Source: Lojkania enalia (Eukaryota; Ascomycota; Dothideomycetes; Pleosporales). Taken from it: a stretch of DNA of 64,000 nt. Location of the stretch: NCBI GenBank assembly GCA_010094045.1, contig ML986600.1, forward strand, positions 339,192 to 403,191, written 5' to 3'. This document shows positions 47,795 through 57,817 of the stretch, in pieces; the first letter of the stretch is position 1, and every line of letters starts with the position of its first letter. Both the position numbers and the translations under genes were made by a program. The notes beneath the pieces were generated by a model that was not told the DNA's origin, did no database searches, and saw only the letters and a program-made list of their open reading frames with translations.

Positions 47795-48908
47795 TCTTGA
47801 GATAAAAGGGGAGAATGGGATTGGGACAAGGTTGATTGATTGGTACTTGTGGAGTGCAGGGATGTATGGTATGAGATTTGGGGGTTAAAGTTGCTCCAAT
47901 CTAGTCCGAGTGGGAATGTGCAAACTTAATCCCTACATTTATCTCCCGGACTAGTTATAGTTCGCGATTTTCCCGTGATCATACATTAGAAATCACCATC
48001 AGGCGTCCATGATACGTGATCCTTTAGTAGGAATGGATGTTGCTCGCCAGCTGTACTAGTGGAGATACACGATGTGAGAGCTCGAGTTGTAGATTTAAGT
48101 TTGTAGCTCTACTCGGCAGAATTTCTCAAAAATTGAGGCGGTAACTACCATTTATCAAGATGGCATTACCCTGTAGTAGTAGGCATTTCAAGAGCCTAGA
48201 TCGGAGCCAATATGAAAACTCGATTTTAATATCAAGCTTCTCTATCCTTATTCCCTGTCGTAGAGACACCCGCAATCTTCAAAACGCTCGTGAAAACCAC
48301 AAGAGTGACGTCTTTTAATCCACTCGCGGTGGAGTTCCGGCTGCTAATTATTGAAGAGCTGATGCGGGATTGATGCAGCATCGCTTGCTGAGCTAACCCT
48401 TCTTCGTTTTTGTGAGGTGCCGGGATGCAAGGATTCCCATCCTAGCCCATGATTTAGTTCCCCGCATCCACGACTTTCTTTCAACAACCTTCTGACACTT
48501 TGGCCATTCTACCCTACTGTCGCTTTGGGCGCCAACTCTGTATTAGGAAACCCATCGTTCGCGCTAGCCCCTTCTGTTAGATTAAATGGATTAGCGCGTA
48601 TCAGATTGGCTCAATCTGCGAGATCCGACATTCGAATATCTGCGAGAAAATGAGCCGGCAAGCCATTGGTTATCAATAGAAGGAAAGCTTTCATCCGCCT
48701 CAAACGAAGGTGTCTTGGTAATTGTGACTCACAGCGGAGAGCCTTGGCCCGGCGGTCGAGCATAACAGACCGACCCCGCAGGTCATCATGTGTAGTCAGC
48801 TATAAAGGGGGAGGGGCACATAAGTTCTTCATTTCAATCTATCCTTCCCTTCTCCATCCGCTGTCTACCTCGACCTACCCCATTTTGCAATCAGCACTGT
48901 AGCTCATC
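47795..48908. other. Divergent intergenic region, homocysteine methyltransferase / DUF2855
   Basis: No gene is seen in these 1.1 kb. The right end holds a well-formed core promoter for the DUF2855 gene. Confidence 0.5.
48800..48808 (+). promoter_or_regulatory. TATA box of the DUF2855 gene
   Basis: CTATAAAGG lies about 105 bases before the start codon, followed by a pyrimidine-rich leader with TCCCTTCTCC-like runs typical of strongly expressed fungal genes. Confidence 0.55.
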
Positions 48909-50339
48909 ATGGCTTCACAACATACCCTCCACATCCTTGACAAGAAGAACTACTCAAAGCATCGTCTCGTAACACTCCCTTCTGATCCTCTCCCTCCTCT
49001 TGCTCCCTCCTCTATTCGTATTCAGTCCAAGACTCTTGGCCTCACAACCAACAATTTGACATATGCTCAGTTAGGACAGTAAGTCATATCAGGCCGCAGA
49101 TGGCCAACCCTATTTGTGCATGGGAGTAGTCGAGTGTTAGCAAAATATGGTCGAGGATGGCTATTCGCTATTACCTATAGCCTTAGAAAAAATGACTTGG
49201 ACTTGATCTCTAGCATATAGCTACATTTTCCACCCAAAAAAAAAAAAAAAAAAAGGCTAACTCCGAACTTTAGCATAATGGGTTGGTGGGATTGCCACCC
49301 ACAGCCAACCAACACACCCACCCCGTACAACGACAGGTCAGCTTACGGCAGGACCTCAGCCTGGGGATATGCCGAGATCATCGAAAGCACCGTCCCGGAG
49401 ATCCCCGCCGGCAACACAGTCTACGGATATATTGCCATCGGCACAGATCCCATCGACGTCACGATTGAGCAAACAGGACTGAAGGACCAGATCTTCGCCA
49501 CGGCTCCGCATCGGCAAGCCCTCTGGAAGATCTACAACCGCTATAGGGTTGGTCCCCCCTTTGACGAGCTGATTAAGACCAAGGGGCTTGAGTATCTGGG
49601 CTGGGACTCCTTTTGGGGCCTATTTGCGACGTCGTACAACTTGAACGCTTACGGCTTTGCCTGGGAGGAGAAGAAAAGAATCCACCCGCAAGGCCAAGGC
49701 GAGTGGACAGCCGAGGACGCAAATCTTGATGATGCAGCAGTCGTCTTGCTCTCCGCGAGCGGTAAGACAGCCATGTCGTTCGCGCATCAGCTCCGCAACA
49801 ACCGGCCGAAGGAGCACCAGCCAAAGTCTGTCATCGCAGTTGGGTCCAGCGCCTCGAAAGAGATGACCGAGAAAAGCGGTCTCTATGATGAAGTGCTCCT
49901 CTATTCCGACATCGAACAGGCGAAGGACTTGCTGACCAAGTCCAACCCGCGACGCATTGTCCTCCTCGACTTCGGCGGACGCGGAGACGCGAGGAAAACT
50001 TGGGAGGCCGGACTTTCCCAGCTGCCCATCCCGTTTCTCTTCGTGTTAGTCGGCTCCGGAACGAAATCCGAGGACCCAGAGAAAGCAACGCAAGGTTTTG
50101 CACGATTCGCGGGGACAATCGTGGTCAATGCTGGCTCGTTGCGGGAAAAGGGCATTGCGCTTGGCGGCGACAGCTATATAGATGAATTTGATAGGGTATA
50201 CGATGAGCTCAAGACTAACGGGGGGCTTCCGGGTATCAAAATCAAATGGGGAGAGGGGATGGAAGCCGTTGCCGATGGATGGGAGGAATTTTGTCGGGAC
50301 AAGGTCCCTGCGGATACGGCGTTGGTGTTCAGGGTCTAA
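48909..50339 (+). CDS. DUF2855 family protein
   Basis: Exons 48909-49078 and 49274-50339, 411 residues. Exon 1 gives TNNLTYAQLGHIMGWWDCHP across the junction, followed by GYAEIIESTVPEIPAGNTVYGY and IYNRYRVGPP, blocks characteristic of DUF2855, which is distantly related to zinc-less medium-chain dehydrogenases/quinone reductases. VVLLSASGKTAMSFAHQL resembles the start of a nucleotide-binding Rossmann unit. Biochemical function is not known. The intron is 195 nt, unusually long here, and holds a 19-base A tract 20 bases before the acceptor. A good TATA box and pyrimidine-rich leader suggest regulated, possibly strong expression. Confidence 0.85.
49236..49254 (+). repeat. A19 tract inside the DUF2855 intron
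   Basis: Nineteen consecutive A lie just upstream of the CTTTAG acceptor, where fungal introns would usually carry the branch site and pyrimidines. Confidence 0.8.
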
Positions 50340-51022
50340 ATATTTGAGGCAGCTATACGAAGGAGCTCGTAATTCTTACGAAAAGCGAACTTCTTCCTAT
50401 GGATCGTGGGGTTTCTGGCGATTCGGCTATTCGGTAATCGAGCGCTTTACACGGGTACTGTTGGACGCAGCGTAAGCTATATAGGCTGAGAAGACAGCAG
50501 TCCCAAAAAATTTCAATTAAAAAAGAAAAAAAAAAACCAAATGTTATGGCTTCCACACTGATCGATAACGAGAACTTGAAGATACACGAACGGGATATTT
50601 GAGTTACGAACTAAGTTGCTAATTGAGTCTAGCGCATACTCTATTTGTTAAACTTGCTACATGCATGAGCAGCGGAATACGCGCACGTGGGAAAAACGTG
50701 GGAAAACTCCCCGTGTCCAATTTAAAGATCGGAAAACGATCTGCTGGGACCATGCAGGTCAATTTGTCTGGCAATGAGCTGGATCTGAGCTGCTGAGCGG
50801 TCTCACAAGACGCCGCGCGTAAGCCCGGATACCCGAGGCTGGGTTGGTATATAATCTCACAGTCACTCACACTTTCTACTCCTAGTACTTCTGCACCATC
50901 AAAGGCCTTTTATTCTCTGATTCCGCAAATTTTCCACGGAGCAAGATTGACGGCTACACATATATATACTTTAACTGGTATCCAATCATTTTGAAGCTCT
51001 GGCCACTACGATTGTCACCAAC
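50340..51022. other. Intergenic region before the MBL-fold gene
   Basis: No gene is seen. An A-rich stretch lies near 50515-50537. A TATATAA element at 50848-50854 lies about 170 bases before the MBL-fold start codon and is a candidate core promoter. Confidence 0.45.
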
Positions 51023-52188
51023 ATGCTAGTCCCATTAGATAGTCTCGACATCCTAGCAATTGTAGACAATGAGGTTGATCCTATGTCGCCGGCTCCAGCA
51101 TGCGTGTCGGTCACGGGAAGGCTCGGAGACGTTGCTCTGGGAAAGGGCAAGTCAGTTGGAGAGCAACGAGGGGGTGGGATAGTCAAAGAAATGTCAATGG
51201 ACCAGGTGTGTTGCGGTGCTCACGGACTGAGCCTGATGCTTGTAAGTCATGTCCAAACTGGAGCCATATTCCTTGGGGGAATGATAGGTGTTGTCTACGT
51301 CTATGGCCAGCAGTATTTCGATCGCAAGACGATCCAACACATCCCTCACCAAAATGACGTCCGAGGTAACAATATATTCAGACAGGCAAACGAAATGGCG
51401 TCTCGCAAACGCTCCTCTTCGATACCGGCCCTACAGACTCAATCTTCACCTCAAACGCTGCCCGACTCTCCCCGCCCCTCCAAGATATCTCGCACATTCA
51501 TCTCAGCCACTGGCACCGAGACCACTCTGGCGGTATGCTATCTGCCATCCAGCTCATTAAATCCGCAAAAGAGGCCTCTTCTACTCCAACCCCGCTAATC
51601 GTAGATCTGCATCCGAACCGCCCAGCATACCGAGGCTTCATGACCCCTTTCGGCGCCATATCCCTAGAAGCCGATCCCACATTATCCGAGATCGAGTTAG
51701 CCGGCGGCAAAATCTCGCTCCACGACTCCGGACACGAAGTCCTGGACTCGTATTTCCTCGTCTCGGGCGAGATCCCCCGAGTAACATCCTACGAACACGG
51801 GCTTCAGCGCGGCGCCCGCTACAACCCTTCATCCTCGCAATGGGAAACAGATACCTTGATTCTGGATGAGCGCTTTGTTGTATGTCATGTCAGAGATAAA
51901 GGACTCGTCCTCTTCACTGGTTGTTCCCATGCAGGTGTCGTCAATGCGGCAAAACATTCGCTCACATTAACCAACGATACCATCCCGCTCTACGCTATCG
52001 TCGGCGGTTATCACCTTGTTGACGCGGACTCCGCTCAGATAGACGCTACGATCCAAGATCTAAAAGCTCTAGGCGTCAAGGTGCTAATTGCGGGACATTG
52101 CACGGGGTGGCGTGCAAAGTTTAAAATCGAGAAGGAGATGCCGGGAGCGCTTGTTCCTAGCTTCGTAGGCCTTACGACTATAATTTAA
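51023..52188 (+). CDS. Metallo-beta-lactamase-fold hydrolase
   Basis: Exons 51023-51241 and 51382-52188, 341 residues. Exon 1 ends in CCGAHGLSLML. Exon 2 opens with LLFDTGPTD and contains the metal-binding motif HLSHWHRDHSGG (HxHxDH form). After it come VDLHPNRPAYRG, DERFVVCHVRDKGLVLFTGCSHAG (third metal His), GGYHLVDAD and LIAGHCTGWRAK (last His). This is the MBL subfamily often annotated as like the archaeal dihydropterin-ribofuranosyl-aminobenzene phosphate synthase (MJ0301-type name); the true substrate in fungi is unknown. The 140-nt intron was chosen because it alone restores the frame into LLFDTG. No signal peptide, so probably cytosolic. Confidence 0.82.
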
Positions 52189-52274
52189 TATCGCATTCTA
52201 AGGTTGTAAGGAATATAGGGTCTCGAAAGGGAGGGTTTGGAAGGAGGGTGAGATAGATTTGAATATGGCCAAAG

Positions 52275-52280
52275 AATAAA
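52275..52280 (+). terminator. AATAAA polyadenylation-like signal of the MBL-fold gene
   Basis: AATAAA lies 87 bases after the stop codon, in AT-rich sequence. It is a plausible 3'-end signal, though fungi often use looser motifs. Confidence 0.35.
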
Positions 52281-52748
52281 GAAGCTATTACACTTCATTC
52301 GCTAACTTTACTATATACCGTGGTCAAGAAGTGGATGAAGTGCAATAGCTTTCCTAGGTACTTCGAAAAGAGCCGTACTTGAACCAAAATTTAATATTCA
52401 ACAAGCGAACTGCCATCACATGTATTATCATTCAAAGGCAGGGACTTAACGGCCGTGGAAAGAGGGATTTCATGATAACTACTTCTACATGTCTATTATC
52501 TGTTCGGACGGCCGCTTTGTATGTGGTAGCATGTGCCAGCGAAACTACAAACAAACAGTCGTTGGGAAGATCATCCATTGCCCATCATTAACCGCCAGGC
52601 TGAGTGACCTGGATGCGCCTGCTCCAAAAGTCTGCGAGATAGGGTGCTGCAAGGTTGAGTTATTCCCTGATCTTTCCGATCCACCACAATAGCGCATACC
52701 GATTGCATCACGGGTGATATCTGTGCCTTAGATACGTTTTCCCGGCGT

Positions 52749-53924
52749 CTAGGCCAAAAGGGCGAAAACGAGAGCAACGATTATTGCTAACATAGAGCTC
52801 TTACTAGCACTTCCGACGATCGTCTGGCCGATATTAACCGGTTCAGGAGTGGTCGTCGGGGATGAGTGTATGACGGTACCGTTTGCAGTCGCATTTGGAA
52901 AACCACTTTCACAAGGTTAGTATATACAAGAAATGGAAAAATGTTATCGTGAGTCTTGCCCAGAAGGAACTCCAGACACACCCGTGCCATAGCTCGTTGG
53001 CTCCATATCAGTATTGGTATTTGGATTAGAACCTGTGGCGGTGACTGCGGAGGTCACGTATGAGACGCTCGTCACACGAGTAGTAGTAAGATCAGCGCCT
53101 GAAGAGCTGGCTTGTCCAGGAGTGTCATCGTAGAGTGAGGACGAAAAGGACGCGTCAGTTGTAGTGCTCTCATCAGGAAATAGGGAAAGGCTGGGTATGA
53201 AAGGTAGGGTGACGGTAGAAGATCTCATTGAAGGGTACGGAAATGTAACATTCCCAGGGCCACTGACTGGCGGAAGGCTCAGGACAGCAGATGTCACTGT
53301 GCTTGCTCGGCCTGGCGCAGATGTCAAATTGCCCGGAGCAGAGGCTGAGGGTGAAGAGAATGAAGTTGGATCAGTCCCCGAAAAGAACGGTGCTGAAACA
53401 GAGCCGGTAAGCGAGGGCAGTGAGGTAGGAGCAGAGGTGGGAATGCCCGGAACAGAGGTCGATGGGGGCCACACAGTAGAGCGGGACGGCTCTGGAGTAG
53501 TAGCGGAGCTTGAAGTGCCGCTCGAGAGATGCGGGAAAGAGCTCGACTCAAGAGAGCACACGGTCGTGGTAACGGCGACAACCGAAGTGACAAACACTGT
53601 CCCATTACCGGGGCATTCGGTCGCCTTTCCAGCACACTCAGTGACGGTCATATATGAGGTGGTGGTGACGGTCGTAGTGGTCACAGCTTCATTGGCCTTG
53701 ACATGTTCATCGCGACGGATATCTGCCCATGGTCAGCATATCGTTCTCGCTTGATTTAAATATGTCATGTGGTGCGCCAGCTCTGCCAACCAAGGCCAAA
53801 GCAGCCTTGGACCACACTCCTGGGTCTTGAGGTCGAGTTGACGGGAAACAGGGTCTAACTTACTGTCTGGGGAAGCGAGAGCAGAGACTGCACCCAGGAA
53901 GGCGACAAGGTGAAAGCTCTTCAT
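52749..53924 (-). CDS. Ser/Thr-rich secreted protein, probably GPI-anchored (A)
   Basis: Exons 53924-53864, 53722-52960 and 52905-52749, 326 residues. The first exon encodes a signal peptide (MKSFHLVAFLGAVSALAS). The body begins with a Thr/Val stretch and a Cys-containing block (TVTECAGKATECPGNGTVFV), then a long Ser/Thr/Pro region suited to O-glycosylation. Exon 3 ends with KSSMLAIIVALVFALLA, a hydrophobic tail preceded by small residues as in GPI attachment signals. The frame reaches exon 3 only through a non-GT donor: a GC-AG intron (GG/GCAAG...AAAG, 54 nt, with a TACTAAC branch site) fits best; a weak GTCTGG donor 18 bases upstream is the alternative. If the intron is retained the protein stops early without the anchor. 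Likely a cell-wall or surface mannoprotein. Confidence 0.75.
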
Positions 53925-55052
53925 CTCGACGCACTAGCGGTATGACAGGGCAATGCAGAACAGAGGCTAGATGCGTATGTGGGGAGGTAGGCGAAAGAAG
54001 GAAACAGGGCCAATTGCAGGTTTTGGCAGCGAGCGTAAGAGTAACGAAGTAACGAGCGTAAGAAGTTGGTGGAGAGGGGAGAGAAGAGGAGGGAAGAGGA
54101 GGGAGGAGGAGCTGGAGCGGGCTTTAATCGTAACAGGCAGGCGGTGCCAAGAGCGCCTGGAGAGCTATTGCCCTCACGCGTTGCGGGAAGTCGCGGTGCT
54201 GCACCACGTAAACAAACAACCAAACACTGCCAGCTGCTCCATTGCCGCCTCAGAAGGGGCTGGAGGAAAGGCGAGGGAAAGATAGCCGGCGGAAGCGGCG
54301 GGCTCTATACGACGGGGGCTGGAATGGTGAAAGGTAGAATCGCGCACGGCATTCCTCTGCTACAAGGAGGTCTAAACGCTTAACCAAGCGCCTCCACACG
54401 GCGATTAGATGACAGGGCACCTTTAGACCATGCATGGGATGAGACCTTCTCAAGAACCCAGTGCTTGCAGGCCTGTTGGGCATGTTTGTCGCCGCCACAG
54501 CCTCTCCGCCGATCAATAGCGTACGCCATACAGAGCCTCTGGCCCGTCTAACTTCAACCTCCTCAAGGATGGCCTTGGTCCATTAGCTACGAGAACATGA
54601 GGAGGCGCATTCCGACTCGTCGGCCGGACGCATAGACGCCGCGTTTGCGCCTTCCTCGCACACTGTTGGCCTTCACATTCACCGCGGCCCGCCCACGTCG
54701 GACTGGACTCGAGGCAAAATTCCTCTGGATGCTCAGTCCGCTCCCATGATCACCATCACTGCTTGCTCCCGCCTCGATCCATTGCCTTCGAGCAATTTCT
54801 ATTTACGCAAACGGCCGCCGCGGTGACGAACGTCAGTCAGGTGACTCAGGCAGTCGCGCGTCACACCTACCCGACATCTATAAAGCCCGGTGCGCCCCTG
54901 CCGACAACAACAGCCACCTCATCTTCTGCCCACATCCACACACCCCCATATTTCTTCCTCCACCCTTCTGCGCTCTCCCGCACAGTTCTACATTTCCATC
55001 TGCTAAGACCTCAAAACTAGCTAGCATACTTTACTGCCACGCGCTCAACGAC
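53925..55052. promoter_or_regulatory. Shared upstream region of the two surface-protein genes
   Basis: These 1.1 kb separate two divergently transcribed genes and hold no credible gene. A TATAAA at 54879-54884 lies about 170 bases before gene B. A purine-rich GGAGAGGGGAGAG stretch lies near 54070-54120 before gene A. Confidence 0.5.
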
Positions 55053-55759
55053 ATGTTCGTCATCAAGTTGCTCGGGCTCGCCGCCATGGCAGCCTCCACC
55101 GTTGTCGCTCAAGGTTTGTTTACCCGACTCGAATAACAGCAATTCGCTCACAGCAGATAGCTTTGAGTCCGCAGGCTGGAAATCTCATCGTGCCGGGCGA
55201 CGTCGTCGTGCGTCATCTCAATGTCCCCGAAGTGGCTCGCCGTAGCTATGGTGGTATGTTGTCCTTGAATTCCAATCATTAAATCTGGTTTTAATGGCCT
55301 AATGTGAACATAGAGACCTGTGAGCCGAGCACCACAACCGTCACCGTGACCCTCTCTTGTGGCCCGGAAGGCCCGTCTACGATGCCGCCTGAGGAACCAA
55401 CTGGTGTCCCGGATTTTCCATCAAGCGTGGTGCCCAGCAGCCCAACCACTCCGCCACCGGCTCCCGTCACCTCAACGGTCACCAGTGAGCTTCCATCTGC
55501 TCCGCCATTCATCAGCACGTCAGCCTCCACGGACCCGCACTCTCATGGAAGTACCACGGGAACTCCAGCCCCATCTAAGACTACTCTATCGTCTCCACCA
55601 GCTAGCGGTACTGCCACACCCCCGCCAAGCGAGTCTACAGACACGTCACCGCCTCTTTCTACCCCCACGGGCGCCGCTACTTTGAACATGGACGTCGGTG
55701 TCTTCCCTCTTGTCGTTGCTGGCATAGCCCTCAACGCTGCCATGACTCTCTTTGTCTAA
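55053..55759 (+). CDS. Ser/Thr/Pro-rich secreted protein, probably GPI-anchored (B)
   Basis: Exons 55053-55113, 55161-55253 and 55314-55759, 199 residues; introns 47 and 60 nt. Exon 1 encodes a signal peptide (MFVIKLLGLAAMAASTVVAQ). The mature protein starts ALSPQAGNLIVPGDVVVRHL. A short block with two cysteines (ETCEPSTTTVTVTLSC) leads into a Ser/Thr/Pro-rich stalk. The end LNMDVGVFPLVVAGIALN plus a few more hydrophobic residues is a GPI-signal-like tail. No enzymatic motif is present. It resembles gene A in plan: a 61-nt first exon holding only the signal peptide, a TVTVT-type motif near cysteines, a glycosylatable stalk and a hydrophobic tail. The two may be distant paralogues. Confidence 0.75.
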
Positions 55760-56528
55760 ATGGCATCCCATTTCTCTCTTTCAATCTCTCGTCATCCCGG
55801 TTAGATTCCCTGATACTGTCATTTGATTGACACAGCCAAATCAATTGGCACGGCACCCATTTTCATGAGGTCATGCTTTAGGGTGGTTTCTATGGGCTTT
55901 CTAGCTATAACATGGGTTTATAGCTAGCTAATTTCACGCTGATATGTGACAATCCTAGTCACTCTTATAATGGCCTTTTTCTTTGCTAACAATGTGACGT
56001 ATATGTATATTTACTCTAAATAATCATTGCAACTTGTAGTTGGCGTGCTATTATCGCAGTGGCCAACTCGTACTGTACTAACCAATAAGCGCACGAGATA
56101 CGAGGCTGAAGGTCTCACTGTCTCTTCCTAGGTGATCGAGCAAGCCTTAGACGTAATTGATACCGGCCTAACACCCGCTCAGGCTCTGGGTGGAAGGATG
56201 GAAGGAAGCATATAGCAAGAGCCAACCGCGTCGTGATGTTTCTTTGATTTGCACCGAAGCAATTCCAAGTGCTAAGTTCGATTTGACAAGCCCTATCACG
56301 TCCTTCAACTCCTCAATTTTAACTTCCTAATGCTGGTGGGTTGGGTCCACAGCCGGCCTGCCTCAGCTGGCTAGACTCCAGGGTTTTCTGCATGTCAAAT
56401 ATATGTGCCATACCCGCAGTGTTTTGTCAGGCATGTTGGGCAGCTTGTTGAGTTCATCAGAGGACGCGACGATATTGGGCACGCTAATGCAAACAAGCAC
56501 TGTGCTTCTAATCGCCAAGAAAAAGACG
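55760..56528. other. Intergenic region, nothing recognised
   Basis: AT-rich in its middle, without credible coding sequence or repeats. Confidence 0.4.
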
Positions 56529-56529
56529 C

Positions 56530-57025
56530 TACATTAAAGGCCCGATCAATTGAGTTCGACAATTCAATATTCTAGCTGGCTTAAATCTATTTTCAGAATC
56601 GTTGCAAATGCTTTCAAGCCGTCGCACTGGCAGGGGACTCCTCCCTTTCAAAATCTCCTGCTCGATCATCGCCTTCCTAGCCTCTTCTGCCTCCCTGCTA
56701 ACATCCTTGAACACCTCGTCCATCTGCTAAGCTCCTCCCGTTGGTCTCGGGGATACAGACCTATGTGAACACGAACGTGGCGAGGTAGAAGACGGCGAAG
56801 AAAACGTACGCGCCATAGCCGGTGTTTTGGACAAGTGGGGGTGTAGTGAGGCCTTAACCGACGCGTCAGTTGCGAGACGGAAAGAGGTTTGGGAAAAAAA
56901 AAAAAAAAAAAAAAGGAGGGATGAGAATTGTCATGTTTACGATGATTAAGTTGTTGAGTCAATTCAAATATGTCGGCAACGCCACGCCCTTGGCTTGGAG
57001 AGACGTGGGAAAGAGCTCAGACGGT
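56530..57025 (-). pseudogene. 3' remnant of an MFS sugar transporter
   Basis: From right to left the fragments are SELFPTSLQAKGVALPTYLN, TPPLVQNTGYGAYVFFAVFY, VCIPETNGRSLAD and DEVFKDVSREAEEARKAM. These match the last two transmembrane helices, the PETxGRS signature and the C-terminal tail of fungal hexose/lactose-permease-type transporters. Damage: a TGA at 56959-56961 and a TAG at 56761-56763, both where relatives usually have Trp, and an apparent loss of two bases near 56,722 that breaks SLAD from DEVF. A 21-base A tract (56894-56914 on plus) lies where an intron would be. The N-terminal ten helices are not recognisable, so this is a truncated, mutated copy. Confidence 0.7.
56894..56914 (+). 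repeat. A21 tract inside the transporter remnant
   Basis: Twenty-one A (T on the pseudogene strand) lie in the former intron of the transporter remnant. Confidence 0.8.
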
Positions 57026-57817
57026 ATTGCATAGGATTAGCTGCATCTCATAGTCCTATCTGAATGTCTTGAAAAGTGAGGGTGCATAATAGATGGGTGC
57101 CGAGAGTTTTGTCCTGGGCGCCATACGCACTACCACTACTGTGAAAAGGAGGCGGTAAGCTAGTACTGTATTCTCGATAGCCGACACTTAGTTGAGTCGT
57201 ATGCGCGAATTTGACGGTATAATAAGTCTGACTGTCTGTAAAACCGTCTTGAATAAGATAGTCGTTTCTTAGCAATTAATTAAGCGCTCATAACGCCATG
57301 ATTCTGTACTCTAGTTCATCTCCTGGATTTCTCTACAGACTAATAGCACACAGCTCATTTGACGGGATTTCCCAGTATCAAGAATCTGCAAGCCAGATAC
57401 CCGAACAAATCAGCGTAAGTTTGCATGGTACTGCTGCTGTTCTTGGAGCAGATAAGAAGGCAAGGCTGGCCAGTGATACTAGATGCTTGGACGAAAACTA
57501 ATCCGAACAACAATTCACGGCGCCAATCCTCAACGGGAATAACTTAAGGCATCTAATCTATGTTTTTAAAAGTAACTTCATCCGGAAGCAATTTGCGTTG
57601 TCAATTCTGAGTATTGCTGCTCAGTTGCAACAAGATCTCCGTGGGATACTATGTGCGCCAATATGTCCACAGACATCGCCAAATAATATATCGTGCGTGA
57701 GCCATGAGTCATACATTCATCTAACCAAAGAACAAGAAGTCTCATGGATAATTTATCCGGCGTTGCTTCCCACCAAACTTGACCGTAGGTAGCAAGTTGA
57801 CTACTCGATATACCTGC
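57026..57817. other. Region between transporter remnant and RecQ, nothing recognised
   Basis: This is where the rest of the transporter would be expected, but no conserved block is left. Open frames are short and featureless. Confidence 0.4.

Noticed and set aside
50182..50475. Open frame overlapping the end of the DUF2855 gene
   Set aside because: Shifted frame of the real gene running into the 3' flank; no conserved content.
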